From Marinobacter psychrophilus (GTDB lineage: Bacteria > Pseudomonadota > Gammaproteobacteria > Pseudomonadales > Oleiphilaceae), in the NCBI RefSeq assembly GCF_001043175.1, contig NZ_CP011494.1:2294001-2358000 (forward strand): DNA of 64,000 nucleotides. Reading direction: 5' to 3'. Below, in pieces: positions 6,759 through 17,226 of the stretch. A model generated the notes under the pieces. The model saw nothing but the letters and a program-made list of their open reading frames with translations, was not told the origin of the DNA and ran no database searches. Positions within the stretch are counted from its first letter, which is position 1. Every line of letters begins with the position of its first letter. The position numbers and the translations under genes are program-made.

Positions 6759-7586
6759 GATTACCGCTGGCGCGGCTGGCTTGTCAGCCTGGCCGTCGCC
6801 ATTACCCTGGCGCTCATCGTAAACTGGGTTCGCATCACCATCCTGGTGGTAGTCGGCTATCAATCCGAAATGCAAAGCGACCTACTGAAAGACCACGAAC
6901 TGATGGGCTGGTTGGTATACGGCGCCTTCATCATCCCGGTTATGTACTTCTCACCGGTCATGAAGCGCAACCCCGACAGCCAAGCCCAGCCAGCAAACGT
7001 CAATAAAAAAGGCTACATCGCCATCGCCGTTGCCGTGCTGCTCGGCCCCGCTGCCCTAACGCTGGCAACCACCACCACAACCACCCAACCCGGGCTCTGG
7101 TCGTTGAACATCGCGAACGGCTCAAAAGCCGAACTGCAGTCGCTACCGATTCCCTTAAGCATGCCGGAAGCCTTAAACCAGCAAGCCTGGCGCACCGCAG
7201 GCACTCGGGTATTATTGGCGCAAAGCCAGCGCACCAGCGCCGACAACAAGCTGGTGCCTTACCTACCAGCACAGTTCAACCACTCACAATGGCTGCGCGA
7301 GAGCAATCAACAGCCCGGCGCAACGGTTTATCGCAACATACTCACCCGGAAACAGGTGGTTATGGCGCAGTGGTATCAAGTGGGTGACTACCGTGCCGAC
7401 AGCTACCGCAACGCCAAACTGCTGCAGATACCGGCGCTGCTTCAGGGTGCAACGCGCTTTGCGCTGGTGACCCTTCAAGCCTCTTGCCAGCAGCGAAGTT
7501 GTGAAAACGCTTACAACGCCGTCATTAACCAAAAAACGACGCTACAGGCCCAATCCTTCACGCTGACAAACGACCGTTCCCCATGA
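6138..7586 (+). CDS. xrtA: Exosortase A with fused EpsI-type C-terminal domain
   Basis: 482 residues. Multi-pass inner-membrane cysteine transpeptidase-like enzyme that cleaves PEP-CTERM tails. The exosortase core (about 1-280) has many hydrophobic helices and the three family residues: Cys187 in E-D-G-C-S-G, Arg232 in V-N-W-V-R-I and His253 in K-D-H-E. After a last helix near 290-310 the C-terminal ~170 residues form an EpsI/DUF3485-like domain (LWSLN..., VVMAQWYQVGDYRADS). This fusion is typical of XrtA. The stop overlaps the next start (ATGA), which suggests coupling. A broken copy lies at 1988. Confidence 0.93.
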   Translation: MLRKTLQNIPVAKPYLLATAIAVLIFLPTWVRLAEAWLEFEQVLAHGLATALIFLWLVITHPPAPNKALTHQQRPFYKTGALALIVITLGWAVLELARIDTLAYFALPAGIAGVTWALLGWQRLISFLPYILVLSLSLPFWADLVPALVHLASAVVGTWVRWMDMPALIEGNSITVPFGRLVIEDGCSGIRYFAISILLAAMTSILNDYRWRGWLVSLAVAITLALIVNWVRITILVVVGYQSEMQSDLLKDHELMGWLVYGAFIIPVMYFSPVMKRNPDSQAQPANVNKKGYIAIAVAVLLGPAALTLATTTTTTQPGLWSLNIANGSKAELQSLPIPLSMPEALNQQAWRTAGTRVLLAQSQRTSADNKLVPYLPAQFNHSQWLRESNQQPGATVYRNILTRKQVVMAQWYQVGDYRADSYRNAKLLQIPALLQGATRFALVTLQASCQQRSCENAYNAVINQKTTLQAQSFTLTNDRSP

Positions 7587-8521
7587 GCACAAACCAGGGC
7601 GATATGCGCGGCAAACCAGGCAACAACGCAAGCAGCACTGGCACCCTGTCGTCTTACACCTATACAAAGCACACCTTAGAACGCAGCCTAAAGCCAGAGG
7701 CGATGGAGCTCATCCGCTGTCGGCACCTTAATATTCAAACAATCCACGTCAAAGCCATCGAACTTGTCAGCTTTAACGAAGCCGAAAACCGCCTAACTAC
7801 AAAGAAGGTCATCGGTCAGGAGCTGTTTCATACCCTCTGGAACCCAACCAATCTGCTGGGCCGCCTGCAAGGTCACCGGTTGCAAAATCCAGATACTCTG
7901 GTCAGTCGCATTACAGAAATCGGCACCTGGCTACGCAAGTATCACGACAGCTCGGCTGGGCTCACACTAGAGGGCGCAGATGGCAGCTGGCTGGCAACAG
8001 AATTTGCACAAAAAATTCGCGAAATCCGGGCAAGCAACCTAATACCTGAACTTAAGCTCAAAAAAGTCGAGCAAAAATACAACGCCGAATTGCAGAAACT
8101 CACCGCCCCCAACTACCTGGCCTTGAATAACGCCTTCCCGTGCCAAATCCATGGCGACTTTGTGCTTTATAACGTATTGGTAGACAGCCAGCAGAACATG
8201 CACACACTGGGTTTCAGCAAAACCCGCGTCTCAAGCAACCTGGAAGACGTGGCGCGTTTCTACAGCACCCTCTGGGCCATCGCTCAAACCAGCCGCACCC
8301 GTCATAACCTGTTCCATGAATTACCAGCCAGATTTCTGAAAGCCTACGGATTACGACCTCTTATTGCCGAGAGCGCTTATTTTCAAGCCAATCTGGTATA
8401 CAATTTCTTGGCTCATCTGGAAGCCCAGCACCGCGGGCGAAAGACGTTTTCGTGGAACACCAACCGTGAAATGAGCCAGATCACCCGCGCGGGTATGAAG
8501 TGGATCTACCAGCAAATCTGA
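7583..8521 (+). CDS. APH/choline-kinase-fold protein between xrtA and manC
   Basis: 312 residues, soluble. The recognisable part is the phosphotransferase catalytic loop [13 protein letters not shown] (His190, Asp192, Asn197), followed by H-T-L-G-F-S-K-T where kinases of this fold have the metal-binding Asp (I-D-F-x-K). That Asp is Gly here. Residues 1-45 are low in complexity and may be flexible. It overlaps xrtA by 4 bases and ends 44 bases before manC, so it is almost certainly in the same operon. The substrate is unknown: a lipid-linked or free sugar is conceivable, but a non-catalytic role is equally possible. Confidence 0.7.
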   Translation: MSTNQGDMRGKPGNNASSTGTLSSYTYTKHTLERSLKPEAMELIRCRHLNIQTIHVKAIELVSFNEAENRLTTKKVIGQELFHTLWNPTNLLGRLQGHRLQNPDTLVSRITEIGTWLRKYHDSSAGLTLEGADGSWLATEFAQKIREIRASNLIPELKLKKVEQKYNAELQKLTAPNYLALNNAFPCQIHGDFVLYNVLVDSQQNMHTLGFSKTRVSSNLEDVARFYSTLWAIAQTSRTRHNLFHELPARFLKAYGLRPLIAESAYFQANLVYNFLAHLEAQHRGRKTFSWNTNREMSQITRAGMKWIYQQI

Positions 8522-8565
8522 AGCTGGCACACAACCGCATCCACCCAGCTTACAAGGTTGCTTTT

Positions 8566-9972
8566 ATGCTTTTCCCAATCGTTCTTGCAGGCGGCAGCGG
8601 CTCACGTTTATGGCCGTTATCACGGCAGCTGCACCCCAAGCAATTCCTACCCTTGCTGGGCAAAAGTTCCATGCTACAAGCCACAATAGTGCGCCTGAAG
8701 GGCTTGGAGACCGCACCACCAACGATCATCTGTAACAACGAACACCGCTTCCTTGCCGCCGAGCAACTGCGGGCCGCCGGAGTAAACGATGCCAAAGTTC
8801 TGCTAGAACCTGTCGGGCGCAATACAGCGCCAGCCATCGCCCTGGCAGCGCTGGCTCTGGTAAAAGGTAACCCAAACGCGGTATTACTGGTGCTGGCGGC
8901 CGACCACGTTATAGATGATGAAGCGGCTTTTCGCGCCGCGGTAGAAAACGCCGCTCGCTATGCAGCCCAGGGAAAGCTCGTTACCTTTGGCATAAAGCCA
9001 GACATGGCCCACACCGGCTATGGCTACATCCGCGCAGGAAAAACCTTGGGGCCGGGTGCCTGTGAATTAGACGAATTCGTAGAGAAGCCCTCCAAAGAGA
9101 CCGCACAAAGCTATCTGACAGAAGGAAACTACACCTGGAACAGCGGCATGTTCCTGTTCAGGGCCGACAGATACCTGGAAGAACTTAAGCAGTGGCGGCC
9201 AGATATCCTTGAAGCCTGCACACAAGCAATGGCAAACCCCGTGCCGGACCTAACGTTTATTCGAATCAACGAAGAGGCGTTTCGGGCGTGCCCAAGTGAA
9301 TCCGTCGATTACGCCGTTATGGAGAAAACCGGCGCAGGCGTCGTTATCGAGATGGACGCAGGCTGGAGTGACATCGGATCATGGTCTGCACTTTGGGAAA
9401 AACTGGACAAAGATGCGAACGGCAACGCCTGCAACGGCGATGTCATGCTTCACAACGCCAGCAACTCACTGGTTCGCGCCGACCACCGGCTGGTTGCATT
9501 GGTCGGCGTTGAAAATCTTATCGTGGTCGAAACCAAAGACGCAATCATGGTTGCCCACAAAGACCACGTAGAAGATGTAAAAGTCCTGGTCGCGTCCATT
9601 GAATCAGACAGGCGCCACGAACACATAAACCATCGCGAAGTGTACCGGCCCTGGGGTATGTTTGATTCAATCGACAACGGACACCGCTATCAGGTAAAAC
9701 GCATCACCGTGAACCCCGGTGCGAAGCTCTCGGTGCAAAAACACCACCACCGGGCAGAACACTGGATTGTGGTCAGCGGAACCGCTATGGTCACCAACGG
9801 CGAAAAGCAGTACTTGGTCACCGAGAACCAGTCGACTTACATTCCCATTGGCGAGATTCACAGCCTCGAAAACCCGGGGGTCATTCCTTTGGAATTGATT
9901 GAAGTGCAGTCTGGCTCGTATTTGGGCGAAGACGATATTGTGCGCTTACAAGATCAATACGGCAGAGCCTGA
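8566..9972 (+). CDS. manC: Mannose-1-phosphate guanylyltransferase / mannose-6-phosphate isomerase
   Basis: 468 residues from ATG at 8566. That start is preferred to one 22 codons upstream because the protein then begins [20 protein letters not shown], the nucleotide-binding signature, with AAGG just upstream. The N-terminal ~340 residues are the GDP-mannose pyrophosphorylase domain ([20 protein letters not shown]). The C-terminal ~120 residues are the cupin-type isomerase domain (YRPWG, H-x-H near [19 protein letters not shown]). It makes GDP-mannose for the polysaccharide, which implies mannose or a derived sugar such as fucose or rhamnose. No gmd homologue is visible in the window. Confidence 0.92.
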   Translation: MLFPIVLAGGSGSRLWPLSRQLHPKQFLPLLGKSSMLQATIVRLKGLETAPPTIICNNEHRFLAAEQLRAAGVNDAKVLLEPVGRNTAPAIALAALALVKGNPNAVLLVLAADHVIDDEAAFRAAVENAARYAAQGKLVTFGIKPDMAHTGYGYIRAGKTLGPGACELDEFVEKPSKETAQSYLTEGNYTWNSGMFLFRADRYLEELKQWRPDILEACTQAMANPVPDLTFIRINEEAFRACPSESVDYAVMEKTGAGVVIEMDAGWSDIGSWSALWEKLDKDANGNACNGDVMLHNASNSLVRADHRLVALVGVENLIVVETKDAIMVAHKDHVEDVKVLVASIESDRRHEHINHREVYRPWGMFDSIDNGHRYQVKRITVNPGAKLSVQKHHHRAEHWIVVSGTAMVTNGEKQYLVTENQSTYIPIGEIHSLENPGVIPLELIEVQSGSYLGEDDIVRLQDQYGRA

Positions 9973-9981
9973 TGAAACTTT

Positions 9982-11148
9982 TTGTCCCACAGAGCGACCC
10001 TGCCCGTGGCTGATAATCACTTTTCAACCCGCATCCCAACCCGCATCTTGCACGTTACCTTCAATATGGGTTTCGGCGGCACCGAACAGGTTATTCGCCA
10101 GCTGGTCACCAACCTGAACCCACAACGGTTCCAGTGCGAAATCGCCTGCATTGACGGCGAAGTCGGCGCCATCGGCAAAGCCATGGAAGCGGACAACGGC
10201 ATCACTATCCATTCCAGAAAGCGCGGGCCGGGGCTAGACTGGAAAACAATCCTTTGGCTTCGGCGACTCATTAAATCCGGCCGTTTCGACTTTGTGCATT
10301 GCCACCAATACTCGCCTTATACCTACGGCTGGTTCGCACACTGGGGCACTGGCGCAAAAGTGGTGTTCACCGAACACGGCCGCTTTCACCCAGACCAACA
10401 CCGAAAAAAAGCAAGGCTGATCAATCCCATCATTGCGCTCACCTCTCATCGCCTGGTTGCCATATCAGCGGCTACCCGTGAGGCACTGATTGAATACGAA
10501 TACATGCCAGCGTCCAAAATCAAGGTCATTTACAACGGCATCACGCCACTAACCGTAGAGGAATACCGCAAACAGGAACTCTTGACGGAACTGGGCATTA
10601 AACCGGGCGAAGTCGTTATAGGTACCGTAGCAAGACTGGACTCTGTCAAAAACCAACCCATGATGCTGCAAGCCACCCGCGCCCTGATCGACCAAGGTTA
10701 TAAAGTACGCCTGCTGCTGGTCGGCGACGGCCCCGAACGCGAAAACCTGGAAGCGATAACCCGACAGTTGAATCTCAACAACGCTGTCATTTTTACCGGG
10801 TTCCAGTCCAAGCCTGCGGACTACCTCAGTTTGATGGACATATTCCTTCTTCCGTCCTTCACCGAAGGCACCTCTATGACCCTGTTGGAGGCCATGAGCC
10901 TTGGCATTCCCACAGTAGCCACTCGAGTGGGAGGCACGCCGGAGATTGTCGAAGACAAAGAAACAGGTTTTCTGATTGAAAGTGATAACCAAGAAGCATT
11001 TACCCGCGCCATAAAGAACTTGCTGGACCAGCCAGCCGAGCGCATAAAAATGGGCAATGCAGCAAAAGTCAGATTTGGACAGAAATTTTCAGTAGAGCAG
11101 ATGGTCGATCAATACCAGCGATATTACAGTGCAAGTTCGGCTCATTAA
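9982..11148 (+). CDS. GT4 family glycosyltransferase
   Basis: About 388 residues with GT-B fold. The N-terminal domain has the acceptor-side glycine motif (N-M-G-F-G-G-T-E-Q) and the C-terminal domain has [15 protein letters not shown] and the E-x7-E nucleotide-sugar motif ([18 protein letters not shown], then VGGTPEIV). No ATG is available at the start; TTG at 9982 or GTG at 10006 are the candidates, and neither has a good ribosome site. It lies 10 bases after manC in the same operon. It should add a sugar from a nucleotide donor to the lipid-linked repeat unit; the linkage cannot be read. Confidence 0.85.
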   Translation: MSHRATLPVADNHFSTRIPTRILHVTFNMGFGGTEQVIRQLVTNLNPQRFQCEIACIDGEVGAIGKAMEADNGITIHSRKRGPGLDWKTILWLRRLIKSGRFDFVHCHQYSPYTYGWFAHWGTGAKVVFTEHGRFHPDQHRKKARLINPIIALTSHRLVAISAATREALIEYEYMPASKIKVIYNGITPLTVEEYRKQELLTELGIKPGEVVIGTVARLDSVKNQPMMLQATRALIDQGYKVRLLLVGDGPERENLEAITRQLNLNNAVIFTGFQSKPADYLSLMDIFLLPSFTEGTSMTLLEAMSLGIPTVATRVGGTPEIVEDKETGFLIESDNQEAFTRAIKNLLDQPAERIKMGNAAKVRFGQKFSVEQMVDQYQRYYSASSAH

Positions 11149-11242
11149 ATCATCTATTTTTTTAATTTATGCTAAAGTTACGATGATGAATTTAGTGCTC
11201 GAAAAGTCTTTTTGCGCGCAAGGTAAATCTGGAGGTGTCCTC

Positions 11243-13198
11243 ATGCAGGCCAACAAAAAATTTCTTGTTATTTGTATTTCTATACTTATAACCTCTGGCT
11301 GTAGCACTTTGACGCCTCGGGATATCGATACCTTGCCTGCGCCAGCTGCTTTGCCTGAAAAAAGTGAGCAAGGCGTTGTTGAGATTTGGTATTACAACAA
11401 CATAACTCTCTCATCTGTAAGTGGTTTAGATAGCCTAGCACGATACCCCGACAACCCAGACGAAGTGTTACAGCTTAATCGCTTAGAAGGCCCCACTAAC
11501 AGGGGTGACCGTTATGCTGGTTTGGTGAGAGGTTACATCACGGCACCCGCTGACGGGCAATACCGATTTTTCGTAAATAGCGATGATGATGGGCAGTTTT
11601 TACTGAGCGACTCTACCTCGCCCAGTGAGGCACGAGTTATAGCTTCCGTCCCTGGCTGGGCTAGACGCGGAGAATTCACAAAATATAGCTCTCAAACTTC
11701 CGGCAACATCACTCTGTCATCCGGTCAACGGTATTATTTTGAAATGCGGTACCGTGAAGCCGGCGGTGGCGACCAATTTGCCGTTGCCTGGGAAGGCCCA
11801 GGCTTTAGTCAGGCGGTAATAGACGGGCAGTATCTGTCATCGTTTTCACAAGGATCGCAGATTTATCCTGACGATGCTCAGTCTGTCGCCGGTTACGAAC
11901 TCGGATACCGGGTTGGTTTCTTTGATGGCAAACAGGCTTTGCCTTTTACGCCCGCCTACCCGCCGTTAGATAACGACCAAGACCGTCTATACGACAACTG
12001 GGAAGCGTTCTATGGGCTGGATTCTACCAACCCGAATGACAGCAACGCCGACACTGACAATGACATTCTCACGAATTACGACGAGTTCTGGGTGGGCTCC
12101 AGCCCAACTATCGCTGATTCGGATGGGGACGGAATACCTGATGGGGCCGAATTTGCTTACGGCCTAGACGCATTGGACGCTGCCGATGCGCAGGCCGATT
12201 TCGATAACGATGGATTTAGTAACCTTAATGAGTATGAAGCTGGTTCGGATTTGACAGATAGTGAAGATATGCCGGTTCAAACAGAGACTCGCACAGCAGG
12301 AATATGGGCGCAGTATTTTTCGGGTAAGAATTTCGAAGAATTTGTGCTTGCGCGAGTAGAACCCGGACTGGACTTTAATTGGGGCGCCGGCTCTCCGGCA
12401 TCTGGAGTTCCAGTTGATCGTTTCAGCGCTCGCTACGTCACACAATTCACTCCACCTCATGAGAGTGGAGCCAGGGACTATCAAGTTGTTATTAAACGTG
12501 ATGATGGCGTAAGGATGGACTTCGACGGTCAGCGTATTATCAATACGTGGGTTGACGGGACATGGGGTGTTTCTGCTCAAATCACTGCGAATGCCGGACA
12601 AAACTACCCGGTCAATATTGAGTATTATGAAAATCGCGGCGATGCCCTTCTCGCTGTTCAGTTCGTTGACACAATTACGGGCAAGACGCTGAACTCAGCA
12701 GACATTTTGACGGTGTTAGATTTATCTGATCCGTCGAATCAGTCCTTTGATAATGATAATGATGGTATTCCAGACGTATGGGAGCAACAACAAGGCACGA
12801 GCGTTTATGTCGCAGATTCAGCGATTGTTAACAATACCGCAGGCATTTCGAACCTCGAAGCCTTTCAGACGAATGTGAGCCCGTGGACATTAGAAGCTCT
12901 TGATGAAGCCGTCAGCATTGTGCCAGGACCTGGTCAGTCGTCGGTTACCTTGACATGGACTGCGCCACTTACAAGAGTTGACGGTGGCTCGTTGACGTTG
13001 GGAGATATTAAAAGTTACGAACTAACCTACGGTCAGCAGCCCGATGCTTTAAATACAAAGATCGATATCCCAGGGCAGGAAACCAGCTATACCACTAAAG
13101 AACTAGTCAAGGGGACGTGGTATTTTCAGATACGGACTTATGACTACAACAACCTTTACAGCCCACCGACCGAGATTCTGGAATATGTCATGAAGTAA
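11243..13198 (+). CDS. PA14 / thrombospondin-type-3 / FN3 lipoprotein
   Basis: 651 residues from ATG at 11243, chosen because GGAGGTG precedes it and it opens with a lipoprotein signal (VICISILITSGC, Cys20). A start 38 codons earlier has no ribosome site. Domains: PA14 at about 45-205 (SDDDGQF, GGGDQFAVAWEGPG); calcium-binding repeats at about 230-340 (DNDQDRLYDNWE, DSDGDGIPDGAE, DFDNDGFSNLNE); a second PA14-like domain at about 345-495 (KRDDGVRMDFDGQ); a short DNDNDGIPD repeat; and a fibronectin-III-like end at about 555-650. It is likely an outer-membrane-anchored, calcium-stabilised carbohydrate-binding protein. It has no PEP-CTERM tail. Confidence 0.85.
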   Translation: MQANKKFLVICISILITSGCSTLTPRDIDTLPAPAALPEKSEQGVVEIWYYNNITLSSVSGLDSLARYPDNPDEVLQLNRLEGPTNRGDRYAGLVRGYITAPADGQYRFFVNSDDDGQFLLSDSTSPSEARVIASVPGWARRGEFTKYSSQTSGNITLSSGQRYYFEMRYREAGGGDQFAVAWEGPGFSQAVIDGQYLSSFSQGSQIYPDDAQSVAGYELGYRVGFFDGKQALPFTPAYPPLDNDQDRLYDNWEAFYGLDSTNPNDSNADTDNDILTNYDEFWVGSSPTIADSDGDGIPDGAEFAYGLDALDAADAQADFDNDGFSNLNEYEAGSDLTDSEDMPVQTETRTAGIWAQYFSGKNFEEFVLARVEPGLDFNWGAGSPASGVPVDRFSARYVTQFTPPHESGARDYQVVIKRDDGVRMDFDGQRIINTWVDGTWGVSAQITANAGQNYPVNIEYYENRGDALLAVQFVDTITGKTLNSADILTVLDLSDPSNQSFDNDNDGIPDVWEQQQGTSVYVADSAIVNNTAGISNLEAFQTNVSPWTLEALDEAVSIVPGPGQSSVTLTWTAPLTRVDGGSLTLGDIKSYELTYGQQPDALNTKIDIPGQETSYTTKELVKGTWYFQIRTYDYNNLYSPPTEILEYVMK

Positions 13199-13250
13199 TT
13201 TTTGGACTAATCAACCACTGTGTGCAGCGCTTAAAGATCAATATTACAGA

Positions 13251-13280
13251 GAGGCGCTCGATCCAGCTGGAGAGCGCCTC
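13251..13280. terminator. Hairpin between convergent genes
   Basis: GAGGCGCTC, a 12-base loop, then GAGCGCCTC: a perfect 9-bp stem between the ends of the plus-strand PA14 gene and the minus-strand acyltransferase gene. No T tract follows on either strand, so it may only block read-through or protect 3' ends. Confidence 0.5.
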
Positions 13281-13305
13281 AAATCAATGAGTAATTGCTA
13301 CCCTG

Positions 13306-15258
13306 TCACTCTAAACCAACAACATTCTCACTACCGAGCCCGACAGGCTCCAAAACGATGACCTTATCAATATAATCGATGAGCATTTGGGCTCCGGCTT
13401 TCGCAAGATGATCACTGTCAAAATAACGTATTTCACTTTTTTCCCAGAGTGGACAGTCGCCGTCGGGGCAAAGGGTACTATTCAGACGAATGAGTCGTAG
13501 TTTAGGACTTTCTATACCCTCAAGTACCTTCAAGCTTTGGAAAGGTGGTCTACCATCTACAAAAGTATCGATCGACTGCTGACCGATTAACGCCCTTCGT
13601 GCGAGGACATTTGCAACATCGAAACCCGGTTCTGGCAAGCTGTCCACGATGACAACATTGAGCCCTAGCCCCAGAAGCTGGCGAACCGTAGCCAGTAACG
13701 CATCACCAAATTTATTGCTTGATTGATTTTCCGTCAATGTCAGGGTCGTTAGTTGGTATAAAGGCCATCGGGCGGCGACAAGAACTGTGTTGATGGTCGG
13801 GTCAGACTCGATAATTTGTTTTGCTGACCTCTGCGATTCAAGACACGCTACCTTGTCAATATTTGCAGAAACTGGCACCCCATAAAAAATGGGGGGGCAG
13901 CCACCCTTGGTTACATGGCGAACAGCAGCCCCTCGCCGTTCGGCAATACTGTTGATTGCCCATATCAATGTTTGCGCGTGAGAGTCCCCCCACACTAGAG
14001 TTGTCGCTGGCTTCCCTTCAGGACCAAGAATACAATTATAATAGTGATCTTTATCGTATTTCGTCACACAGCTACCGAAGTCCGGCCATTTTTTAATAGC
14101 TATCAGACTCTGAGCGGCCTCTGGCAAACGTTTTTCGTATCCATCATGCAACATGATCATGCCGGCACTCACCGCGACGGGCACAGACATGACGACGGCA
14201 CCGATATAACCTCGCCACTTGCCCGCCAACCAGCGATGCCCACGCAATCTGGATTCAATCCATCGCCAAGAGCCGTAAGAAAGCACGACTGTAACCGCCC
14301 AGCAAAGCAGTAATTGGAAAAGTGTCAGTTCATCACCGAAGTAAAAGCGGGCGTAGAGCAAGACCGGCCAGTGCCAAAGGTAAAGGGAATAGGACATCTT
14401 TCCGATCATCACAAGGGGGCGCCAAGAAAGACATGACGTCAGCAAGCCTGTTTCAGCCTGGGTTATGTTATAAACCAGAATGACAGTCGCAAGCACAGGA
14501 ACGATCGCAGCAACGCCGGGAAACAGCGTTGACTTATCAAAGAAAACAAATGCCGCTACCAGAAGAAGCAGTCCTGCTGCCGTGAAGACATGTCGCTCTC
14601 TTCCCCGAAAGGCTCCATTCATGTACGCCAGACCCAAAAGCCCCCCAGCGATTAGCTCCCAAGCCCTCGCAGGAAACATAAAGAAGGTGAACTGCGCGTC
14701 TTGAGGGGTCATGACTAGATTCAAGGCTAAACTCGTTACGCCGAGAAGTAACAACGTAATGAGCACCCTGCCAGTAAACCGAAAGGCCAGCCAAAGAACG
14801 GTAGGAAATATCAAATAGAATTGCCACTCAACCGCCAATGACCAAGTGTGCAGTAAAATTTGCTGCTCAGCCGCAGCATCAAAATACCCTAGATTCTGAT
14901 AGAAAAAGATGTTGGAGAGAAAAAATAAAGAAGCTAAAGCTGTCTCCGCGAGGCGTTCGAACTCAGCCGGCAAAAGAATGAAAGGCGCTGCCGCCAAACA
15001 GGCGCTTACCATCGCAAGATAGGCTGGGAAAAGGCGCCTAACACGCCCTGCGATAAAATCTACGTAAGAAAATCTTCCCGCTTCCAGGCTCCCGACCACC
15101 ATCTGGGTAATCAGGAAGCCCGAAAGAACAAAGAAAACATCCACGCCAACAAAGCCGCCTGATAGCCAATCAGTCCGGGAATGAAAAATAACGACAGCCA
15201 AAACAGCCAAAGCACGCAAGCCATCAAGCTGAGGAAGGTAGGTTAGTTTTTTTGGCAT
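13306..15258 (-). CDS. OafA-type acyltransferase with SGNH domain
   Basis: About 650 residues. The start at 15258 (M-P-K-K-L-T-Y-L-P-Q-L-D-G-L-R) is chosen over one seven codons upstream because AGAGA precedes it. The N-terminal ~370 residues are the acyltransferase-3 membrane domain (LDGLRALAV, V-I-F-H-S, GVDVFFVLSGFLIT, about 10 helices). The C-terminal ~250 residues are a periplasmic SGNH hydrolase-like domain with G-D-S-H and D-S-D-H-L. This architecture O-acylates sugars of O-antigen or exopolysaccharide across the inner membrane. It is alone on the minus strand here, so it has its own promoter. Confidence 0.9.
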   Translation of the reverse strand: MPKKLTYLPQLDGLRALAVLAVVIFHSRTDWLSGGFVGVDVFFVLSGFLITQMVVGSLEAGRFSYVDFIAGRVRRLFPAYLAMVSACLAAAPFILLPAEFERLAETALASLFFLSNIFFYQNLGYFDAAAEQQILLHTWSLAVEWQFYLIFPTVLWLAFRFTGRVLITLLLLGVTSLALNLVMTPQDAQFTFFMFPARAWELIAGGLLGLAYMNGAFRGRERHVFTAAGLLLLVAAFVFFDKSTLFPGVAAIVPVLATVILVYNITQAETGLLTSCLSWRPLVMIGKMSYSLYLWHWPVLLYARFYFGDELTLFQLLLCWAVTVVLSYGSWRWIESRLRGHRWLAGKWRGYIGAVVMSVPVAVSAGMIMLHDGYEKRLPEAAQSLIAIKKWPDFGSCVTKYDKDHYYNCILGPEGKPATTLVWGDSHAQTLIWAINSIAERRGAAVRHVTKGGCPPIFYGVPVSANIDKVACLESQRSAKQIIESDPTINTVLVAARWPLYQLTTLTLTENQSSNKFGDALLATVRQLLGLGLNVVIVDSLPEPGFDVANVLARRALIGQQSIDTFVDGRPPFQSLKVLEGIESPKLRLIRLNSTLCPDGDCPLWEKSEIRYFDSDHLAKAGAQMLIDYIDKVIVLEPVGLGSENVVGLE

Positions 15259-15679
15259 TGTTCTCTCTGTGAAGTCCATGTTTCGAGTTATTCTAGATCG
15301 CGCAACCGCGATGAAACTGGTGTCGCCATTTTTTTATCGAGCACTATCTTTTCAGATTACGGCATACACTTACAACTCAATTCCGGCCGGTGGTTATTGA
15401 TAATCACCTTTAACATAGAGCTTTGCGCGCTATTTTTTTCACATCAAAATTATATCAGACGGCTTACTCTCACATCACTCGGATTTGAGTTTTATGTAGA
15501 CGAAATACACAGTATCCTATTGTTTGATATTCAGTCCGGCGCTAATAAAATGTAAGCGCTGCCTAAATGCGAAGGTTCACTTGAAAGGGTAGCTCGTCAA
15601 ATGGTTCAAGTTAGCAAACTCTTACTACCAGATAACGGGTGATGGCGTTAATAATTGGTTCATCCGGACTAGCTAAATC
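15259..15679. other. Divergent intergenic region
   Basis: 421 bases between the divergent acyltransferase and flippase genes. It is AT-rich and must hold promoters for both. I find no clear -24/-12 promoter, repeat or RNA. A partial match to the YGTCG element at 15321 lacks the ACR half. Confidence 0.5.
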
Positions 15680-17128
15680 ATGACGACCAGCTTGAGAGTT
15701 CTCAAAAGTGGCAGCCTGCTGCTTGGCATGCAAGTCGTGCAGCGCGGCCTTGGCATTGTCAGCACTTTGGTACTGGCCCGCCTGCTGCTACCTGAGCACT
15801 TCGGTGTGGTAGCCCTTGTCATCATCGCTCTGCAGTTCTTTGAGCTTTTGGTGGAAATTGGAAATCAACAGTACATTATTCAAAAACCCGAAGTAACCGA
15901 TGCAGACCTCAACACCGCCTGGAGCATGGACATCGTCATCAAGTCCACGATGTTCGTTGTGATTCTAGTTTTTGCGCCCTTCCTCGCTGATTTCTTCGAA
16001 ACGCCTGAGCTCACAAAAGCATTAGCCGTCGCGGCAATCACACTCCCGGTCCGGGCACTAAAGAGCCCAGGCATGATGCTGCTGGCGCGCGAGATAAATT
16101 ACAGCCCATTGTTCCAGCTGACGCTCTGGCAGAAGGGGCTCTCTTTTATAGTTGTCGTCCTCTGGGCAATCACCAGCCCCAGCTACTGGGCAATCATCGC
16201 GGGGACTTTGGTTTCCGGCATAGTATTCACCATTGGATCTTACCGCGTTCATAGCTTCCGCCCCCGCTGGACACTCGTCCACTTTCGTCAGCAGTGGCAC
16301 TTCTCTCAATGGTTGCTTTTACGGGGCATCGTCGGGTTCACACGCTCGCAAATCGACAATCTGATGGTGTCTCGGCTGTTTGGAACGGCCCAACTAGGTG
16401 GTTACAATCTCGTGCGAGAGGTCAGCCTGTTACCTGCTCTGTCGGCTATTATTCCTATGAGCGAGCCTTTGCTCGCAGCCATTTCCGAAAGTAAAGCGGA
16501 TCGCCAGGCTCTTGCTTACCGAATACGCTTGAGCTTGGCGCTGATGATAACCGTACTTACACCCGTAACCGCCTTTATCATGCTGTATCCGGAACTCATT
16601 ATCCGTGTGCTGCTTGGCCCGGACTGGTCTGAATATGGCCCTCTACTAAAACCATTCGGGCTATTTTTCTTCACGTTCTGCCTGTTTGCCCTAGTGAGTG
16701 ACGCCATTATCGCCCAGGGCAAGGTTAAATTATTGTTCTGTTTCGATGTTGTGTCGACTGTCGCGATCATCGTTATCCTCTGGCTAACCGCGACAGGTGG
16801 CCTAGAAATCATGGCATGGGTTCGTGGCTGGCTATCAGTTGCAACCACCGCTGCACTATTGCTCATTCTTGCGCAGCAAACGAAGTTCTCGTTATTCAAG
16901 CTTATTTTCCTGTGCATTCCAACGCTCACAGGAACGCTGTTAGCCGTTGTCGCTACACAGTCATTAGATCTCTCGAGCAGTCATTACTTAGTGCAATTTT
17001 TACTACTTGGCACACTGCACGTCATAACAGCCGCACTCAGCATTTGCATTATTAGTTTGTTCCTACTTAAGGGAACAGAAGAATGGGGGCAACTTCGCTA
17101 TCTAGTAAAACAGGCTCGTGGAAAATGA
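15680..17128 (+). CDS. Polysaccharide flippase (Wzx/MviN-type)
   Basis: 482 residues, about 12-14 hydrophobic helices over the whole length. The N-terminus (VLKSGSLLLGMQVVQRGLGIVS) and the GTAQLGGYNLVRE motif after the sixth helix are typical of lipopolysaccharide O-unit flippases of the WzxC/MOP superfamily. It would turn the undecaprenyl-linked repeat unit to the periplasmic face. A second flippase is present at 28584, so the locus may move two different units, or one copy may be redundant. It heads the plus-strand set that ends near 21.8 kb. Confidence 0.88.
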   Translation: MTTSLRVLKSGSLLLGMQVVQRGLGIVSTLVLARLLLPEHFGVVALVIIALQFFELLVEIGNQQYIIQKPEVTDADLNTAWSMDIVIKSTMFVVILVFAPFLADFFETPELTKALAVAAITLPVRALKSPGMMLLAREINYSPLFQLTLWQKGLSFIVVVLWAITSPSYWAIIAGTLVSGIVFTIGSYRVHSFRPRWTLVHFRQQWHFSQWLLLRGIVGFTRSQIDNLMVSRLFGTAQLGGYNLVREVSLLPALSAIIPMSEPLLAAISESKADRQALAYRIRLSLALMITVLTPVTAFIMLYPELIIRVLLGPDWSEYGPLLKPFGLFFFTFCLFALVSDAIIAQGKVKLLFCFDVVSTVAIIVILWLTATGGLEIMAWVRGWLSVATTAALLLILAQQTKFSLFKLIFLCIPTLTGTLLAVVATQSLDLSSSHYLVQFLLLGTLHVITAALSICIISLFLLKGTEEWGQLRYLVKQARGK

Positions 17129-17226
17129 GAATGCAGAAGCTATAACATGGCAAAATGTGGCTTTATGTTGCTCTTCTGGCAGACTATTCTATGCAATACA
17201 CAGGACGTTAGGCAGTAGTCAGATTT

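Noticed and set aside
15321..15337. Possible further YGTCG element before the flippase gene
   Set aside because: The 3' ACR half is missing and no GG-N10-GC follows at 66 or 76 bp.
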